A stretch of DNA of 64,000 nucleotides from Haloarcula salinisoli (GTDB lineage Archaea > Halobacteriota > Halobacteria > Halobacteriales > Haloarculaceae), in assembly GCF_019599405.1 (NCBI RefSeq), contig NZ_RKLQ01000001.1, positions 992,001 to 1,056,000 on the forward strand, written 5' to 3'. The notes beneath the pieces were generated by a model that was not told the origin of the DNA, ran no database searches, and was given only the letters and a program-made list of their open reading frames with translations. Made by a program: the position numbers and the translations under genes. Positions 8,097 through 16,319 of the stretch are shown here, one piece after another (within the stretch, counting starts at the first letter, position 1; the number at the start of each line of letters is the position of its first letter).

Positions 8097-9121
8097 CCTA
8101 CGACGGTGCGACGGTCGCGGTCGTCGTTCCGGCGTACAACGAATCCGGCCTGGTCGGGGGCGTCATCGAGACGGTCCCCGACTACGTCGACCGCGTGTAC
8201 GTGGTCGAGGACGGCTCGACCGACGACACGTGGGCCGAGATACGTACGACAGCCAAACGAATCAACGCCGAGAGCCCGTCTGGCGGCGAGTTCGACCGTC
8301 GCGTCGTCCCGATCCGCCACGAGGAAAACCGGGGCGTCGGCGGCGCCATCAAGACCGGCTATCTCGCCGCCCGCGACGACCGAATCGACGTCACGGCGGT
8401 GATGGGCGGTGACGCACAGATGCGGCCGGAGTTACTCGCGGGCGTCATCGACCCTATCGTGGCCGACGAGGCCGACTACGTCAAGGGCAACCGGTTACTG
8501 AACGCCGACCACCGGGAGGGGATGCCCCGCTTTCGCTACGTCGGCAACCGCATCCTGACGTGGCTCACCAGAATCGCCAGCGGCTACTGGACCATCGGCG
8601 ACCCACAGAACGGCTACACCGCTATCTCCCTGCACGCGCTGGAGACGGCGGGTATCGAGGAGATGTACGAGTACTACGGTTACTGTAACGATCTGCTCGT
8701 CAGATGTAACGTCGCGGGCCTGCGCGTGATGGACGTCCCTCGCCCGGCCAATTACGGCGAGGAGGAGAGCCACATCGACTACCGCTCCTACGTCCCGAAG
8801 GTCTCGGTGATGCTGTTCAGGGGGTTCCTCAGGCGACTCTGGCGCAAACACGTCCGGGCGGACCCCCACCCGATGGTCGGGCTCTATGGGGCCAGCGCTG
8901 CGGGTGCGCTGTACGCCGCCCACCGAGCGGTTCGCAGCGAGGGGACGAGCGGACTGGGGCGGGCTGCGGTGGTGCTGCTCACTGCCGGGCTGTGTCTCGT
9001 CGCCGCCCTGACGCTCGACCGGAACCACGACGCCGCGCTCGGCCGCCGCCGTGAGACGCTGCAGCGACCAGAGCCGACCGAGTCGGCGTCGACGCCCGCC
9101 ACACCGGTCGAACAGGACTAG
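8093..9121 (+). CDS. Family 2 glycosyltransferase (dolichyl-phosphate sugar synthase type)
   Basis: The 342-residue protein has a GT2 domain like the archaeal DPM1/AglJ group: VAVVVPAYNESG at the N terminus, VVEDGSTDDT for the first acidic site, VMGGDAQMRPEL for the second, and a KGNRLL loop. C-terminal hydrophobic segments (about residues 262-282 and 288-312) suggest membrane attachment. Such enzymes transfer a sugar from a nucleotide donor to dolichyl phosphate or to a lipid-linked glycan on the cytoplasmic face. I chose GTG 8093 because it gives the normal family N terminus; a TTG at 7982 would add 37 atypical residues. The start overlaps a leader ORF. Confidence 0.85.
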   Translation: MTYDGATVAVVVPAYNESGLVGGVIETVPDYVDRVYVVEDGSTDDTWAEIRTTAKRINAESPSGGEFDRRVVPIRHEENRGVGGAIKTGYLAARDDRIDVTAVMGGDAQMRPELLAGVIDPIVADEADYVKGNRLLNADHREGMPRFRYVGNRILTWLTRIASGYWTIGDPQNGYTAISLHALETAGIEEMYEYYGYCNDLLVRCNVAGLRVMDVPRPANYGEEESHIDYRSYVPKVSVMLFRGFLRRLWRKHVRADPHPMVGLYGASAAGALYAAHRAVRSEGTSGLGRAAVVLLTAGLCLVAALTLDRNHDAALGRRRETLQRPEPTESASTPATPVEQD

Positions 9122-9196
9122 AGAGACGACCGGGGACTCCCCCTCGTCTGGGACCACAGGAGCATCTTATCCGTGCCGTCGGATGCACACGCTGGC

Positions 9197-9205
9197 TATA
9201 ACAAT
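9197..9205 (+). promoter_or_regulatory. Promoter-like 9-mer TATAACAAT
   Basis: A perfect copy 25 nt before GTG 9230, the preferred start of the secreted beta-helix gene. This spacing argues against the alternative GTG at 9173, which would lie upstream of the promoter. Confidence 0.55.
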
Positions 9206-9229
9206 AGCTGCGACGCCGTTTGTCCGGAT

Positions 9230-10618
9230 GTGACCCCTGATTGGACACGGCGACAGTATCTCTCGCGACTCGGTGGGGTAGCCCTCCTCGGTGCTCTCGC
9301 CGGGTGTCCCGGGACGGACGGTCCCGACGTCGATACGCCCTCCCCTGTCGGCACCCCCGAGACCGACGGCACCGAGCCCGACCGGGACCGCCCCCAGACC
9401 GACGCGTACGACTCTGTCGTCGATATCACCGAGGCCGGCGCTGACGCCGACGGTGAGGAGTCCATCGTCTCGACGCTCGAGGATATCGACACCTCGAACA
9501 CGCTCGTCCGGTTCCCGAAGGGGACCTACTTCATGGACGACACCTGGGGCCCAGAGGGGGCCGAGCGCCTCGGCCTGTACGGGCCCGAGGCGACAATCAC
9601 GACCGTCGAGGAGTTCACGGGACCGCTGTTCGGGCTGGGCACCGACGGGGCGGTCGCCGACCTCTTCGTCGGCGGGTTCACCTTCGACCTGACGCCCGAC
9701 GATACCGGCCCGCGCCCCATCAACGGCCGCGTCACCGACCGGATGCGTATCGATAACGTCACCGTCCGCGGGGAGATGGACCTAGACCAGGACGGGATGC
9801 GGTTCGACGTCGCCGAGAAAGACGGCCACGGCGTCGTCTGGAACCTCCGGATGCCCGACGGCGGCGACCCGGAGTACAAGAACACCGGCTGTTACGTCGG
9901 CGAGAGCCACGTCGGTGAGCTCCGCTTCCAGAACTGCCGCTTCGATGGCTTCCCCGACAACGGCCTCTATGCCTCCCCCGCGAAGGGCCGGGTCAACGTC
10001 GTCGGTGGCCAGTATCGCAACAACGGCGTCGCCAACATCCGGGTCAGCGGGCCCTCGACCGTTCGCGGGGTGGTCGTCCGCTGTGACGAAGCCCGAGATG
10101 GTGTCGAGAACATGCGTGGTATCCGGCTCAGAGGCGGCAGCGACGTCGTCGTCGAGAACAGCCGACTCGTCTTCGATACCGTGACCTCGAGCGACGGGGC
10201 GATAACCTGCGCCGAGTGGCTCGACGCCGCGACCATCCGGAACACCCATATCACTGTCAACGCCGACGACGTCCCCGCGATCTGGGCAAAACCGCCCAAT
10301 GGCAACCGGTCGAACGTACGTGACCATCCCATTCAGATCAAGTCGGTTCGCATCGACGGGTCGGCCAGCAGCGGCGCGGCCGTCCGCATCTCCGAGCGCA
10401 GCGACACCTTGCTCTCGGACCTCTGTATCTGCCAGCACGGAGACGAGCGTGACGGCATCGCCGTCTCCGGTGGCGACGGAACCACCGTCCGGGGCTCCGC
10501 TATTTCTGTCTCGGGCCAGCCGCTGGCCACCGGCGGGCTCTCGGTCAGACGAGACAATCTCTCGCTTGAGTCCACGGCGACCAGTTCGTCCTCGTGTTCC
10601 TGCCCGAAGAACCGCTAG
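9230..10618 (+). CDS. Tat-exported lipoprotein with right-handed parallel beta-helix
   Basis: From GTG 9230 the protein has 462 residues. Residues 6-24 form a Tat signal (TRRQYLSRLGG, hydrophobic stretch, then lipobox LAGC), so it is predicted to be exported folded and lipid-anchored. A Thr/Pro/Asp-rich linker follows. The rest is a pectate-lyase-like beta-helix with repeated short strands and NNGVANIRVSG / VVENSRLVF turns. It is a paralogue of the protein at 12490-14238, and the two flank a phosphodiesterase. It may bind or cut the surface polysaccharide made by this locus, but no catalytic triad was identified. Confidence 0.8.
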   Translation: MTPDWTRRQYLSRLGGVALLGALAGCPGTDGPDVDTPSPVGTPETDGTEPDRDRPQTDAYDSVVDITEAGADADGEESIVSTLEDIDTSNTLVRFPKGTYFMDDTWGPEGAERLGLYGPEATITTVEEFTGPLFGLGTDGAVADLFVGGFTFDLTPDDTGPRPINGRVTDRMRIDNVTVRGEMDLDQDGMRFDVAEKDGHGVVWNLRMPDGGDPEYKNTGCYVGESHVGELRFQNCRFDGFPDNGLYASPAKGRVNVVGGQYRNNGVANIRVSGPSTVRGVVVRCDEARDGVENMRGIRLRGGSDVVVENSRLVFDTVTSSDGAITCAEWLDAATIRNTHITVNADDVPAIWAKPPNGNRSNVRDHPIQIKSVRIDGSASSGAAVRISERSDTLLSDLCICQHGDERDGIAVSGGDGTTVRGSAISVSGQPLATGGLSVRRDNLSLESTATSSSSCSCPKNR

Positions 10619-12225
10619 CGGTCCTCGGAGATGTAGCCCAGGTGAGCGAGCCGGTCGGCGACGTCTTCGCCCGCGCCAGCGGCGCCGTCCATCTCCTCGT
10701 AGGGCGGATACGTCTCGACTGGTGACGGCGAGACGACCGGGAGCGGCTGTCCGTCTAGCCGCTCCGGACGGGCGACCCCCAGCGTCGAGAGCACCGTGGG
10801 TGCGACGTCGAACAGATGCGCATCAGACAGGGACCCACCTGTGTCGACGTCCGGGCCGGTGATAGCTACCAGCCCGTCGCGCTTGTGGTTCCAGGGTTCC
10901 CGCGGTGTCCCGAAATGGTCGCCAAGCAGGGAGCCGTTGAGGAAGTTCTCGAAGCCCCGCGGGACGACTACGACATCTGGTGCTGCCTCCGTGTACGGGC
11001 CATCGAAGACGGCTTCCCGGGGTGCGACGCGCTCGAACACCGGGCGGCCGTCCGGGTCGGTGAGTTCGCGGAGCCGCGCTACGAGCTGGTCGCGAACGGC
11101 ATCGTACTCGGCGGCCGGCACCACGCCCGCTGGCTCCCGACCCGCGAGATTGAGGCGGACGCCCAGCTCGATGCGGTCGCGCATATAGGCCGTCGAGGCG
11201 GGGAAATCGACCTGTTCGGTCCCGGCGCGAACGGCGTCGGTGGGCGCCAGCTTCGCCACCGGCTCGGCCAGTCCCAGCGGTTCGAGCACGCGTTCGATGC
11301 GCTGGCTGGTCAGGCCCAGTCGGGCAAGCATCGCCACGGCGCGCTCGGCCACTCCGGGGTCGGGCGTCCCGCCGCGTTCGCCCTGCTGGAGACGCTTTCT
11401 GGCGATGGCGTCCCAGGACGGCATCCCCTCGCCCTCGGCGGTCGCGCTGACGTTGCCCCACTCGCGCAGTATCTCGTTGAGCCGCACCTCGTAGCCGTCG
11501 TACTCCCCGATGCCGTGGTCGCTGACGACGACGACGGTGTCGGGGTCGGCCGCCGACAGCGCCGTCTCGACGGCGTCGTCGACCGCACCGAACACGCACT
11601 CGATGGCCTCCCGGTCCTCTGGGCGTCGGTGGAAGACGGTGTCAGTCTGCTGGAACTCCAGGAAGCCAAAGTCGGGGTCGAATCGGTCGACCAGGTGGGC
11701 GAAGGCGTCCCCGCGTGAGCGGGCGTGGGACCGAATCGCCGGTAACGCCGCCTTTCCGGGCGTGTCCATCGGGCCGTAGACGCTGTACTCGCCCGTCGCG
11801 TCGCGAACGTCGCCCAGTATCCCCTCCGGATGGCCCGGCGGGTCTTCCGGCGAGATGTAACCCGGGATTACCGCCCCGTCGATGGCTCGTGCCGGCGCTG
11901 TGACGGGGACGTTCACGACGACACTCCCGTAGCCGCGCTGGTCCAGCAGCTCCCAGAGCGCGTGTGCGTGGACGTCCGTCGCGTCGACGACGTCGTGGTC
12001 GTAGCCGTCGAACTTGAGAAAGCCGTACACTCCATGTTTCCCCGGATTGACACCGGTGTACAGCGACGGCCAGGCGCTCGGCGTCCACGGCGGGAGCTGT
12101 GAGGTGAGCGGTCCCGTCGCGCTCCGACCGACCAGGGACTCGATGGTCGGCGCGACACCGCTCTCGATGACCGAATCGAGTACCGGTAACGACACACCGT
12201 CGAGTCCGAGTAACAGAGTCCGCAT
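10615..12225 (-). CDS. Alkaline-phosphatase-superfamily phosphodiesterase/phosphotransferase
   Basis: The 536-residue protein belongs to the type I phosphodiesterase / nucleotide pyrophosphatase group. Visible active-site parts are the first metal Asp9 in LLGLDGVSLP, the nucleophile Thr57 in WPSLYTGVNPGKHG, the metal pair in VVVSDHGIGEYDGY, and a late His in WNHKRDGLVAITGP. There is no signal peptide or membrane helix, so it acts in the cytoplasm. Enzymes of this fold cleave or transfer phosphodiesters, for example on nucleotide sugars or phospho-decorated glycans. Its stop overlaps the preceding convergent gene by 4 nt. The substrate is unknown. Confidence 0.8.
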   Translation of the reverse strand: MRTLLLGLDGVSLPVLDSVIESGVAPTIESLVGRSATGPLTSQLPPWTPSAWPSLYTGVNPGKHGVYGFLKFDGYDHDVVDATDVHAHALWELLDQRGYGSVVVNVPVTAPARAIDGAVIPGYISPEDPPGHPEGILGDVRDATGEYSVYGPMDTPGKAALPAIRSHARSRGDAFAHLVDRFDPDFGFLEFQQTDTVFHRRPEDREAIECVFGAVDDAVETALSAADPDTVVVVSDHGIGEYDGYEVRLNEILREWGNVSATAEGEGMPSWDAIARKRLQQGERGGTPDPGVAERAVAMLARLGLTSQRIERVLEPLGLAEPVAKLAPTDAVRAGTEQVDFPASTAYMRDRIELGVRLNLAGREPAGVVPAAEYDAVRDQLVARLRELTDPDGRPVFERVAPREAVFDGPYTEAAPDVVVVPRGFENFLNGSLLGDHFGTPREPWNHKRDGLVAITGPDVDTGGSLSDAHLFDVAPTVLSTLGVARPERLDGQPLPVVSPSPVETYPPYEEMDGAAGAGEDVADRLAHLGYISEDR

Positions 12226-12251
12226 CGGTTCGACCGCCGAGGCGATACTGT

Positions 12252-12260
12252 TTTGTAATT
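12252..12260 (-). promoter_or_regulatory. Promoter-like 9-mer AATTACAAA
   Basis: On the minus strand, its 3' end lies exactly 27 nt from the ATG at 12225 of the phosphodiesterase gene. It is the AATTAC variant of the locus element. Confidence 0.4.
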
Positions 12261-12452
12261 TTACACTTACCGCGACGAAGATAGAGAAACACCAATCAGA
12301 GAGACAGTATAGTATATTAACACTTTATTCGCGTTCCGGCGGCACCGTTAAATTTTCACACCTCGCTACTAGAAAAAGTTGGAGTGGTACGTACCCCGTG
12401 TACAGTTGGATAGCAGCTTCTCACAACTAGGCATACCTTACTGACAAGGTGG

Positions 12453-12470
12453 CCAGAACCTCTTTTCTGG
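12453..12470 (+). promoter_or_regulatory. Inverted repeat CCAGAA-N6-TTCTGG at the promoter of the second beta-helix gene
   Basis: Two perfect 6-base arms spaced by 6 bases end 19 nt before the ATG at 12490, over the position expected for the core promoter. This placement would suit an operator. No regulator can be named. Confidence 0.35.
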
Positions 12471-12489
12471 TAGGATTATCCTGACCGGT

Positions 12490-14238
12490 ATGGCAGGCAA
12501 CCCTAAAGACGAGACGAACGGGAAAGCACAGTCTACCAGTCGACGAACGTTCATGCGCCTCGTCGGCGTCGGCGCGGCGGCCACAGCGGTCGGCACAGCC
12601 TCGACTGGCGGTGCCGTCGGGGCCGAAGACACCGTCGACCTCGGGGCGGAAGGGCTCCGTAACGGCGACCTAATCGACCCCTACCTCGAGGAATACTTCA
12701 CCGACGGCAACGAGGTACAGATTCCGGCCGGGGAGTACGACTACACCGGCGATGGGCTGGGCGGGGACAAGGCCGACTGCGCGCTCGTCGGGTCGGCCGA
12801 CGGCGTCACGTTCAACCGCCCGGAGGACCCGGAAGTCGAGGTCCGGCCGACTATCATGGCCACCGATGGGACGGTCCGCATCGAGAACATCACTATCCGC
12901 GGCAAACGCGGTGAGGCCCAGTCTCGCTGGCGTGTCGGTGCCGAGGAGGGCGCGACGATGGAAGTCGTCAACGTGAACGTCCCCGACGGCACCATCGACG
13001 GGTCGGACTCGACGGGGCTGTACGCGGGGACGGACCACGCCGGGACCCTCCACTGCAAGGCCTGTTACTTCGAACAGATGGGGAACGTCGCGATGTACGT
13101 CTCGGACGCCTACACCGGCGGGGACGGTCAAGTCGTGGTCGAGGACTGTGTCTTCCGCAACATCAACTCCTCGATGCTGCGCTTCGCGCCGACCGATAGC
13201 GTCGTCCGGGGCTGTTACTTCGAGGGGACAGAGGAACCGCCGTCGGACCACACCGGCGGCACGACGCTCCGAGGTATCAAGGTCGACGACGCCGGCACCG
13301 GCGCGCTCATCGAAGACTGTGACTTCTACTTCACGCGCGGGAGCAACCCCATCCGACTCCACTACCGCGGCGAGGACGGGTCGGGCACCATCCGTAACGT
13401 TCGCATCTACAACGACGGCGACAGCGATGCAATCCAGCAAGACTGGGACACGGAGGGGAGCTGGGCCGGCGAGGCAATCCACCTCACCGGTAGCGGGAAC
13501 CTCGACGTCCCCGAGCACTTCGAGACGGTCACCGGCGACGGTGCAGAGGCGCCAAACACCGATTACAGTGTCTGGACCCCGGTCGATGGCGAGTCCAGCG
13601 GCGGCAGTGAAACCGACGCGGCGCCGGTCGACGGGTCAGCACCCCAGGCAAGCGACCTCGTCATCCGGGCGAGTCCGGACAATCCCGACACCAACTGTGA
13701 CGTGACCTTCACCGCGACAGAGGAGATACAGTTCGGCGACGAGGCCGAGCCCGGCACCGACCGTATCACCGAGAACGACGACGGGAGCTACACGGCGACA
13801 AGCGTCGAGATGAACCCCGACGCGGTCGACTCGTATCTGGTCTCGGGGACCATCACGGCCTTCACGGTCACCGAGGGGTACGAGGTCAGCGTGACCCGCG
13901 ACGGCGAGTCGGTGACCCTCGATGACCTGGTCGACGACCAGGACCGGGGGAACGGCGAGGACACCGGTCCCGCGTCGCTCCCGAATCGCATCGAAATCGA
14001 CGGCACCGGCGACGCCGAGGAGAGCGCCTACTACGACTTCGCTGTCACTGGGAATCTCACGCTCGACGAGGGGCGGACTGTCGTCGGGAGCGGCGAGACG
14101 CTGTGGTTGACCGGCGATATCAGCGACGGGAAGGTAAGCGGCCACGTCCGCAACGGCGTGGACGCGTTCTTCTACAGTGGCACCCTGAAACGCATCGAAA
14201 TCGACGGCGACGCCGACGTCAACGTCTTCCACGGGTGA
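12490..14238 (+). CDS. Tat-exported right-handed beta-helix protein
   Basis: The 582-residue protein opens with a Tat signal (SRRTFMRLVG at residues 18-27, hydrophobic core to about residue 45, likely cleavage near VGAED). Residues 50-360 are a right-handed beta-helix with Cys-containing rungs (CKACYFEQ, EDCVFRNI, RGCYFEG, EDCDFYFTR). A linker rich in Ser, Gly and Asp and two beta-rich C-terminal modules follow, the last with YYDFAVTG and GHVRNGVDAFFYSG. It is a larger paralogue of 9230-10618. It is predicted to be secreted and may act on, or bind to, the surface glycan. No catalytic residues could be assigned. Confidence 0.8.
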   Translation: MAGNPKDETNGKAQSTSRRTFMRLVGVGAAATAVGTASTGGAVGAEDTVDLGAEGLRNGDLIDPYLEEYFTDGNEVQIPAGEYDYTGDGLGGDKADCALVGSADGVTFNRPEDPEVEVRPTIMATDGTVRIENITIRGKRGEAQSRWRVGAEEGATMEVVNVNVPDGTIDGSDSTGLYAGTDHAGTLHCKACYFEQMGNVAMYVSDAYTGGDGQVVVEDCVFRNINSSMLRFAPTDSVVRGCYFEGTEEPPSDHTGGTTLRGIKVDDAGTGALIEDCDFYFTRGSNPIRLHYRGEDGSGTIRNVRIYNDGDSDAIQQDWDTEGSWAGEAIHLTGSGNLDVPEHFETVTGDGAEAPNTDYSVWTPVDGESSGGSETDAAPVDGSAPQASDLVIRASPDNPDTNCDVTFTATEEIQFGDEAEPGTDRITENDDGSYTATSVEMNPDAVDSYLVSGTITAFTVTEGYEVSVTRDGESVTLDDLVDDQDRGNGEDTGPASLPNRIEIDGTGDAEESAYYDFAVTGNLTLDEGRTVVGSGETLWLTGDISDGKVSGHVRNGVDAFFYSGTLKRIEIDGDADVNVFHG

Positions 14239-14240
14239 CT

Positions 14241-14441
14241 ATGTTCTCGAATTCAGAGTGGGACCTGGTTCCCGAAGACCCCGACCCACACGAGAACCTC
14301 GGCTACGAACTCGAGGAGCTGACGGTCATCCGTTCCGAGACGAACGACCAGTACGTCTTCCTGCCGGCGGAGGAGTCACACCTGCTGGAGGAGGCGTTCA
14401 TCGTCGCTACGGAGGACGCGCTCGTCGAACTGAAACAGTAG
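14241..14441 (+). CDS. Small acidic haloarchaeal protein
   Basis: ATG 14241 lies 2 nt after the stop of the beta-helix gene and opens 66 residues that are strongly acidic and end ATEDALVELKQ. The tight spacing suggests co-transcription. Composition and codon usage are like real haloarchaeal genes. There is no membrane segment or Cys motif. It resembles small uncharacterised haloarchaeal proteins of this size; I assign no function. Confidence 0.65.
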   Translation: MFSNSEWDLVPEDPDPHENLGYELEELTVIRSETNDQYVFLPAEESHLLEEAFIVATEDALVELKQ

Positions 14442-14447
14442 GAAACT

Positions 14448-14456
14448 GATAACTAA
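14448..14456 (+). promoter_or_regulatory. Promoter-like 9-mer GATAACTAA
   Basis: A member of the locus element lying 52 nt before the BKACE-like gene, the same distance as the CATAACTAA at 3778-3786 from its gene. Confidence 0.35.
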
Positions 14457-14507
14457 CCCTGCGACCCGTCTCCTGTCAGGCACTCCGCCCCAGCGTCGGG
14501 CACTCCG

Positions 14508-15380
14508 ATGACCTACCGTGAGTACATGCGCGGCGACGAGGTGACTCTCGGCGTCGCTCCGACCGGCTATCGCTACTCGACTGACGTGAACGACGCTCTC
14601 CCGGTCGAGCCCGAATCAGTCGCGACACAGGTGTACGAGTCGATGGCGCTCGGGGCCACTGTCACAGTCCTCCACGGTCGTGACGCCGACGGGAACCCCG
14701 ACCCGACCCGTCTGCCCGCCTTCGGTCGGGCGGTCCGGGAGCTGTGTGGGGACGACGTCTTGCTCGAGTACGCCGCCGAACCGGACGCACCCCTCGGGGA
14801 TTTCCTCGACGCGCTCGACGGGGAGCCGGCCCCCGACCTCGCCACCGTCCGGCTGGGTCCCACCCAGACGGGCTACCGGCGGGTTTCGGAGACGAGCCGC
14901 CGCGACACGGAGCAGTTGGTCGACGCGCTGACCGACCGGGGCATCACCCCGAACGTGCTCGTGACCGGCGGCGCCGACTGCCACGAACTCGCCCGGCTGC
15001 GCGAGCAGGCAGTCCTCCCCGACCCGCCCGTGGTGACGGTTCTGCTGGGTGCGCCCAGTGGCGCTGTCGGGACGCCGCTGTCCCTGCTTTCGGTCCTCGA
15101 CGCGGTTCCCGACGGCGCACACGTCTTCGTCCGCGCGACCGGCCCCAACCAGTACCCGCTGACGACGCTCGCCTTCTTCATGGGTGCGCACCCGATGGTC
15201 GGCATGGCGGACAACCTCTTTTTCGACCCCGACACGCCGGTCGAGCGCAACGCCCAGCTCGTGCGGACGGTCGCCCAGCTGGCACAGCGTTCGCTGCGTT
15301 CGCTCGCCGATATCGGGGCTGCCAGCCGTCGCCTGACACTCCCCCCGGCCGTCGCCGAGGGGAACGACGTCGAAGCGTAA
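14508..15380 (+). CDS. BKACE (DUF849)-like protein lacking metal ligands
   Basis: The 290-residue protein follows the beta-keto acid cleavage enzyme fold: an N-terminal block ending ALGATVTVLHGRDADG, a middle VLLGAPSGAVGTPLS, then ATGPNQYPLTTLAFFMGAHPMVGMADN and the C-terminal NAQLVRTVAQLAQRSLRSLADI. Canonical members bind a divalent metal through HxH and a late Glu, and use an Arg near it. Here the first His is Val54 (only His56 remains), the Glu is Ala234 and the Arg is Met230, while the neighbouring Asp235 stays. Condensing a beta-keto acid with acetyl-CoA is therefore unlikely. It precedes the nucleotidyltransferase gene in the glycan locus; its present role is unknown. Confidence 0.7.
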   Translation: MTYREYMRGDEVTLGVAPTGYRYSTDVNDALPVEPESVATQVYESMALGATVTVLHGRDADGNPDPTRLPAFGRAVRELCGDDVLLEYAAEPDAPLGDFLDALDGEPAPDLATVRLGPTQTGYRRVSETSRRDTEQLVDALTDRGITPNVLVTGGADCHELARLREQAVLPDPPVVTVLLGAPSGAVGTPLSLLSVLDAVPDGAHVFVRATGPNQYPLTTLAFFMGAHPMVGMADNLFFDPDTPVERNAQLVRTVAQLAQRSLRSLADIGAASRRLTLPPAVAEGNDVEA

Positions 15381-15472
15381 GGGCGACCAAGCCGTCAAAA
15401 GTGGTGTTAACGGCCACGAAACCGTCGAAGGCGGTGTATACCTTTCCTTGCGGGCATCGCGCTCCGGATACG

Positions 15473-16264
15473 ATGGACGCAGTGATACTCGCGGCCGGAC
15501 AGGGGACTCGACTCCGCCCACTCACCGACGACAAGCCAAAAGGGATGGTCGAAGTGGACGGCAAACCGATACTCACGCACTGTTTCGACCAGCTCATCGA
15601 GCTGGGCGCCGACGAGCTGTACGTCGTCGTGGGCTACAAGAAACAGAACATCATCAACTACTACGAGGACGAGTACCAGGGCGTCCCGATAACGTACACG
15701 CACCAGCGCGAACAGAACGGGCTGGCCCACGCCCTGCTGACGGTCGAGGAACACATCGACGACGACTTCATGCTGATGCTGGGGGACAACATCTTCCAGG
15801 CGAACCTCAGCGACGTGGTCAACCGCCAGCAGGAGCAGCGGGCCGACGCCGCCTTCCTCGTCGAGGAGGTCCCCTGGGACGAAGCCAGCCGCTACGGCGT
15901 CTGTGACACGAACAAGTACGGCGAGATAACGGAGGTCATCGAGAAGCCCGAGGAGCCGCCGTCGAACCTCGTGATGACCGGATTCTACACGTTCACGCCC
16001 GCTATCTTCCACGCCTGCCAGCTCGTCCAGCCCTCGAACCGGGGCGAGTACGAGATAAGCGACGCCATCGACCTGCTCTTGCACTCCGGGCGAACCATCG
16101 ACGCCATCCGGATGAACGGCTGGCGAAACGACATCGGCTATCCCGAGGACCGCGACGAGGCCGAACGTCGGCTCCAGGATGAGACCGAGAAAGCCCAGAC
16201 CGAGGAAGCCCAGACCGAGGAGGCTGCGGTCGAGGACGCCGCGTCCGTTCCGTCCTCGGAGTAA
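15473..16264 (+). CDS. Sugar-1-phosphate nucleotidyltransferase (AglF/RmlA type)
   Basis: The 263-residue enzyme couples a sugar 1-phosphate to a nucleoside triphosphate. Motifs are VILAAGQGTRLRPLTDDKPKGM at the N terminus with the pyrophosphorylase Gly-rich loop, GRD-type metal site in LMLGDNIF, VEEVPWDEASRYGV, and VIEKPEEPPS. Length fits the haloarchaeal glucose-1-phosphate uridylyltransferase AglF group, but dTTP use cannot be excluded. I chose ATG 15473 because the frame upstream lies inside the BKACE-like gene. The last 35 residues are a Glu/Ala/Thr tail containing a tandem TEEAQTEEA repeat. It probably supplies the activated sugar for the locus. Confidence 0.85.
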   Translation: MDAVILAAGQGTRLRPLTDDKPKGMVEVDGKPILTHCFDQLIELGADELYVVVGYKKQNIINYYEDEYQGVPITYTHQREQNGLAHALLTVEEHIDDDFMLMLGDNIFQANLSDVVNRQQEQRADAAFLVEEVPWDEASRYGVCDTNKYGEITEVIEKPEEPPSNLVMTGFYTFTPAIFHACQLVQPSNRGEYEISDAIDLLLHSGRTIDAIRMNGWRNDIGYPEDRDEAERRLQDETEKAQTEEAQTEEAAVEDAASVPSSE

Positions 16265-16285
16265 CGGCGTCGCTTTTTTCGCTGT
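16265..16285 (+). terminator. T-rich terminator after the nucleotidyltransferase
   Basis: A T6 run within GCGTCGCTTTTTTCGCTG follows the stop codon immediately. Archaeal termination at short U tracts is well known; the position between convergent genes fits. Confidence 0.45.
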
Positions 16286-16319
16286 CGCGTTCGCGAGCGA
16301 GAGCCAACGCCGCGCCAGC

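Noticed and set aside
14744-15472. Long upstream extension of the nucleotidyltransferase frame
   Set aside because: It lies inside the BKACE-like gene in another frame; ATG 15473 gives the exact family N terminus.
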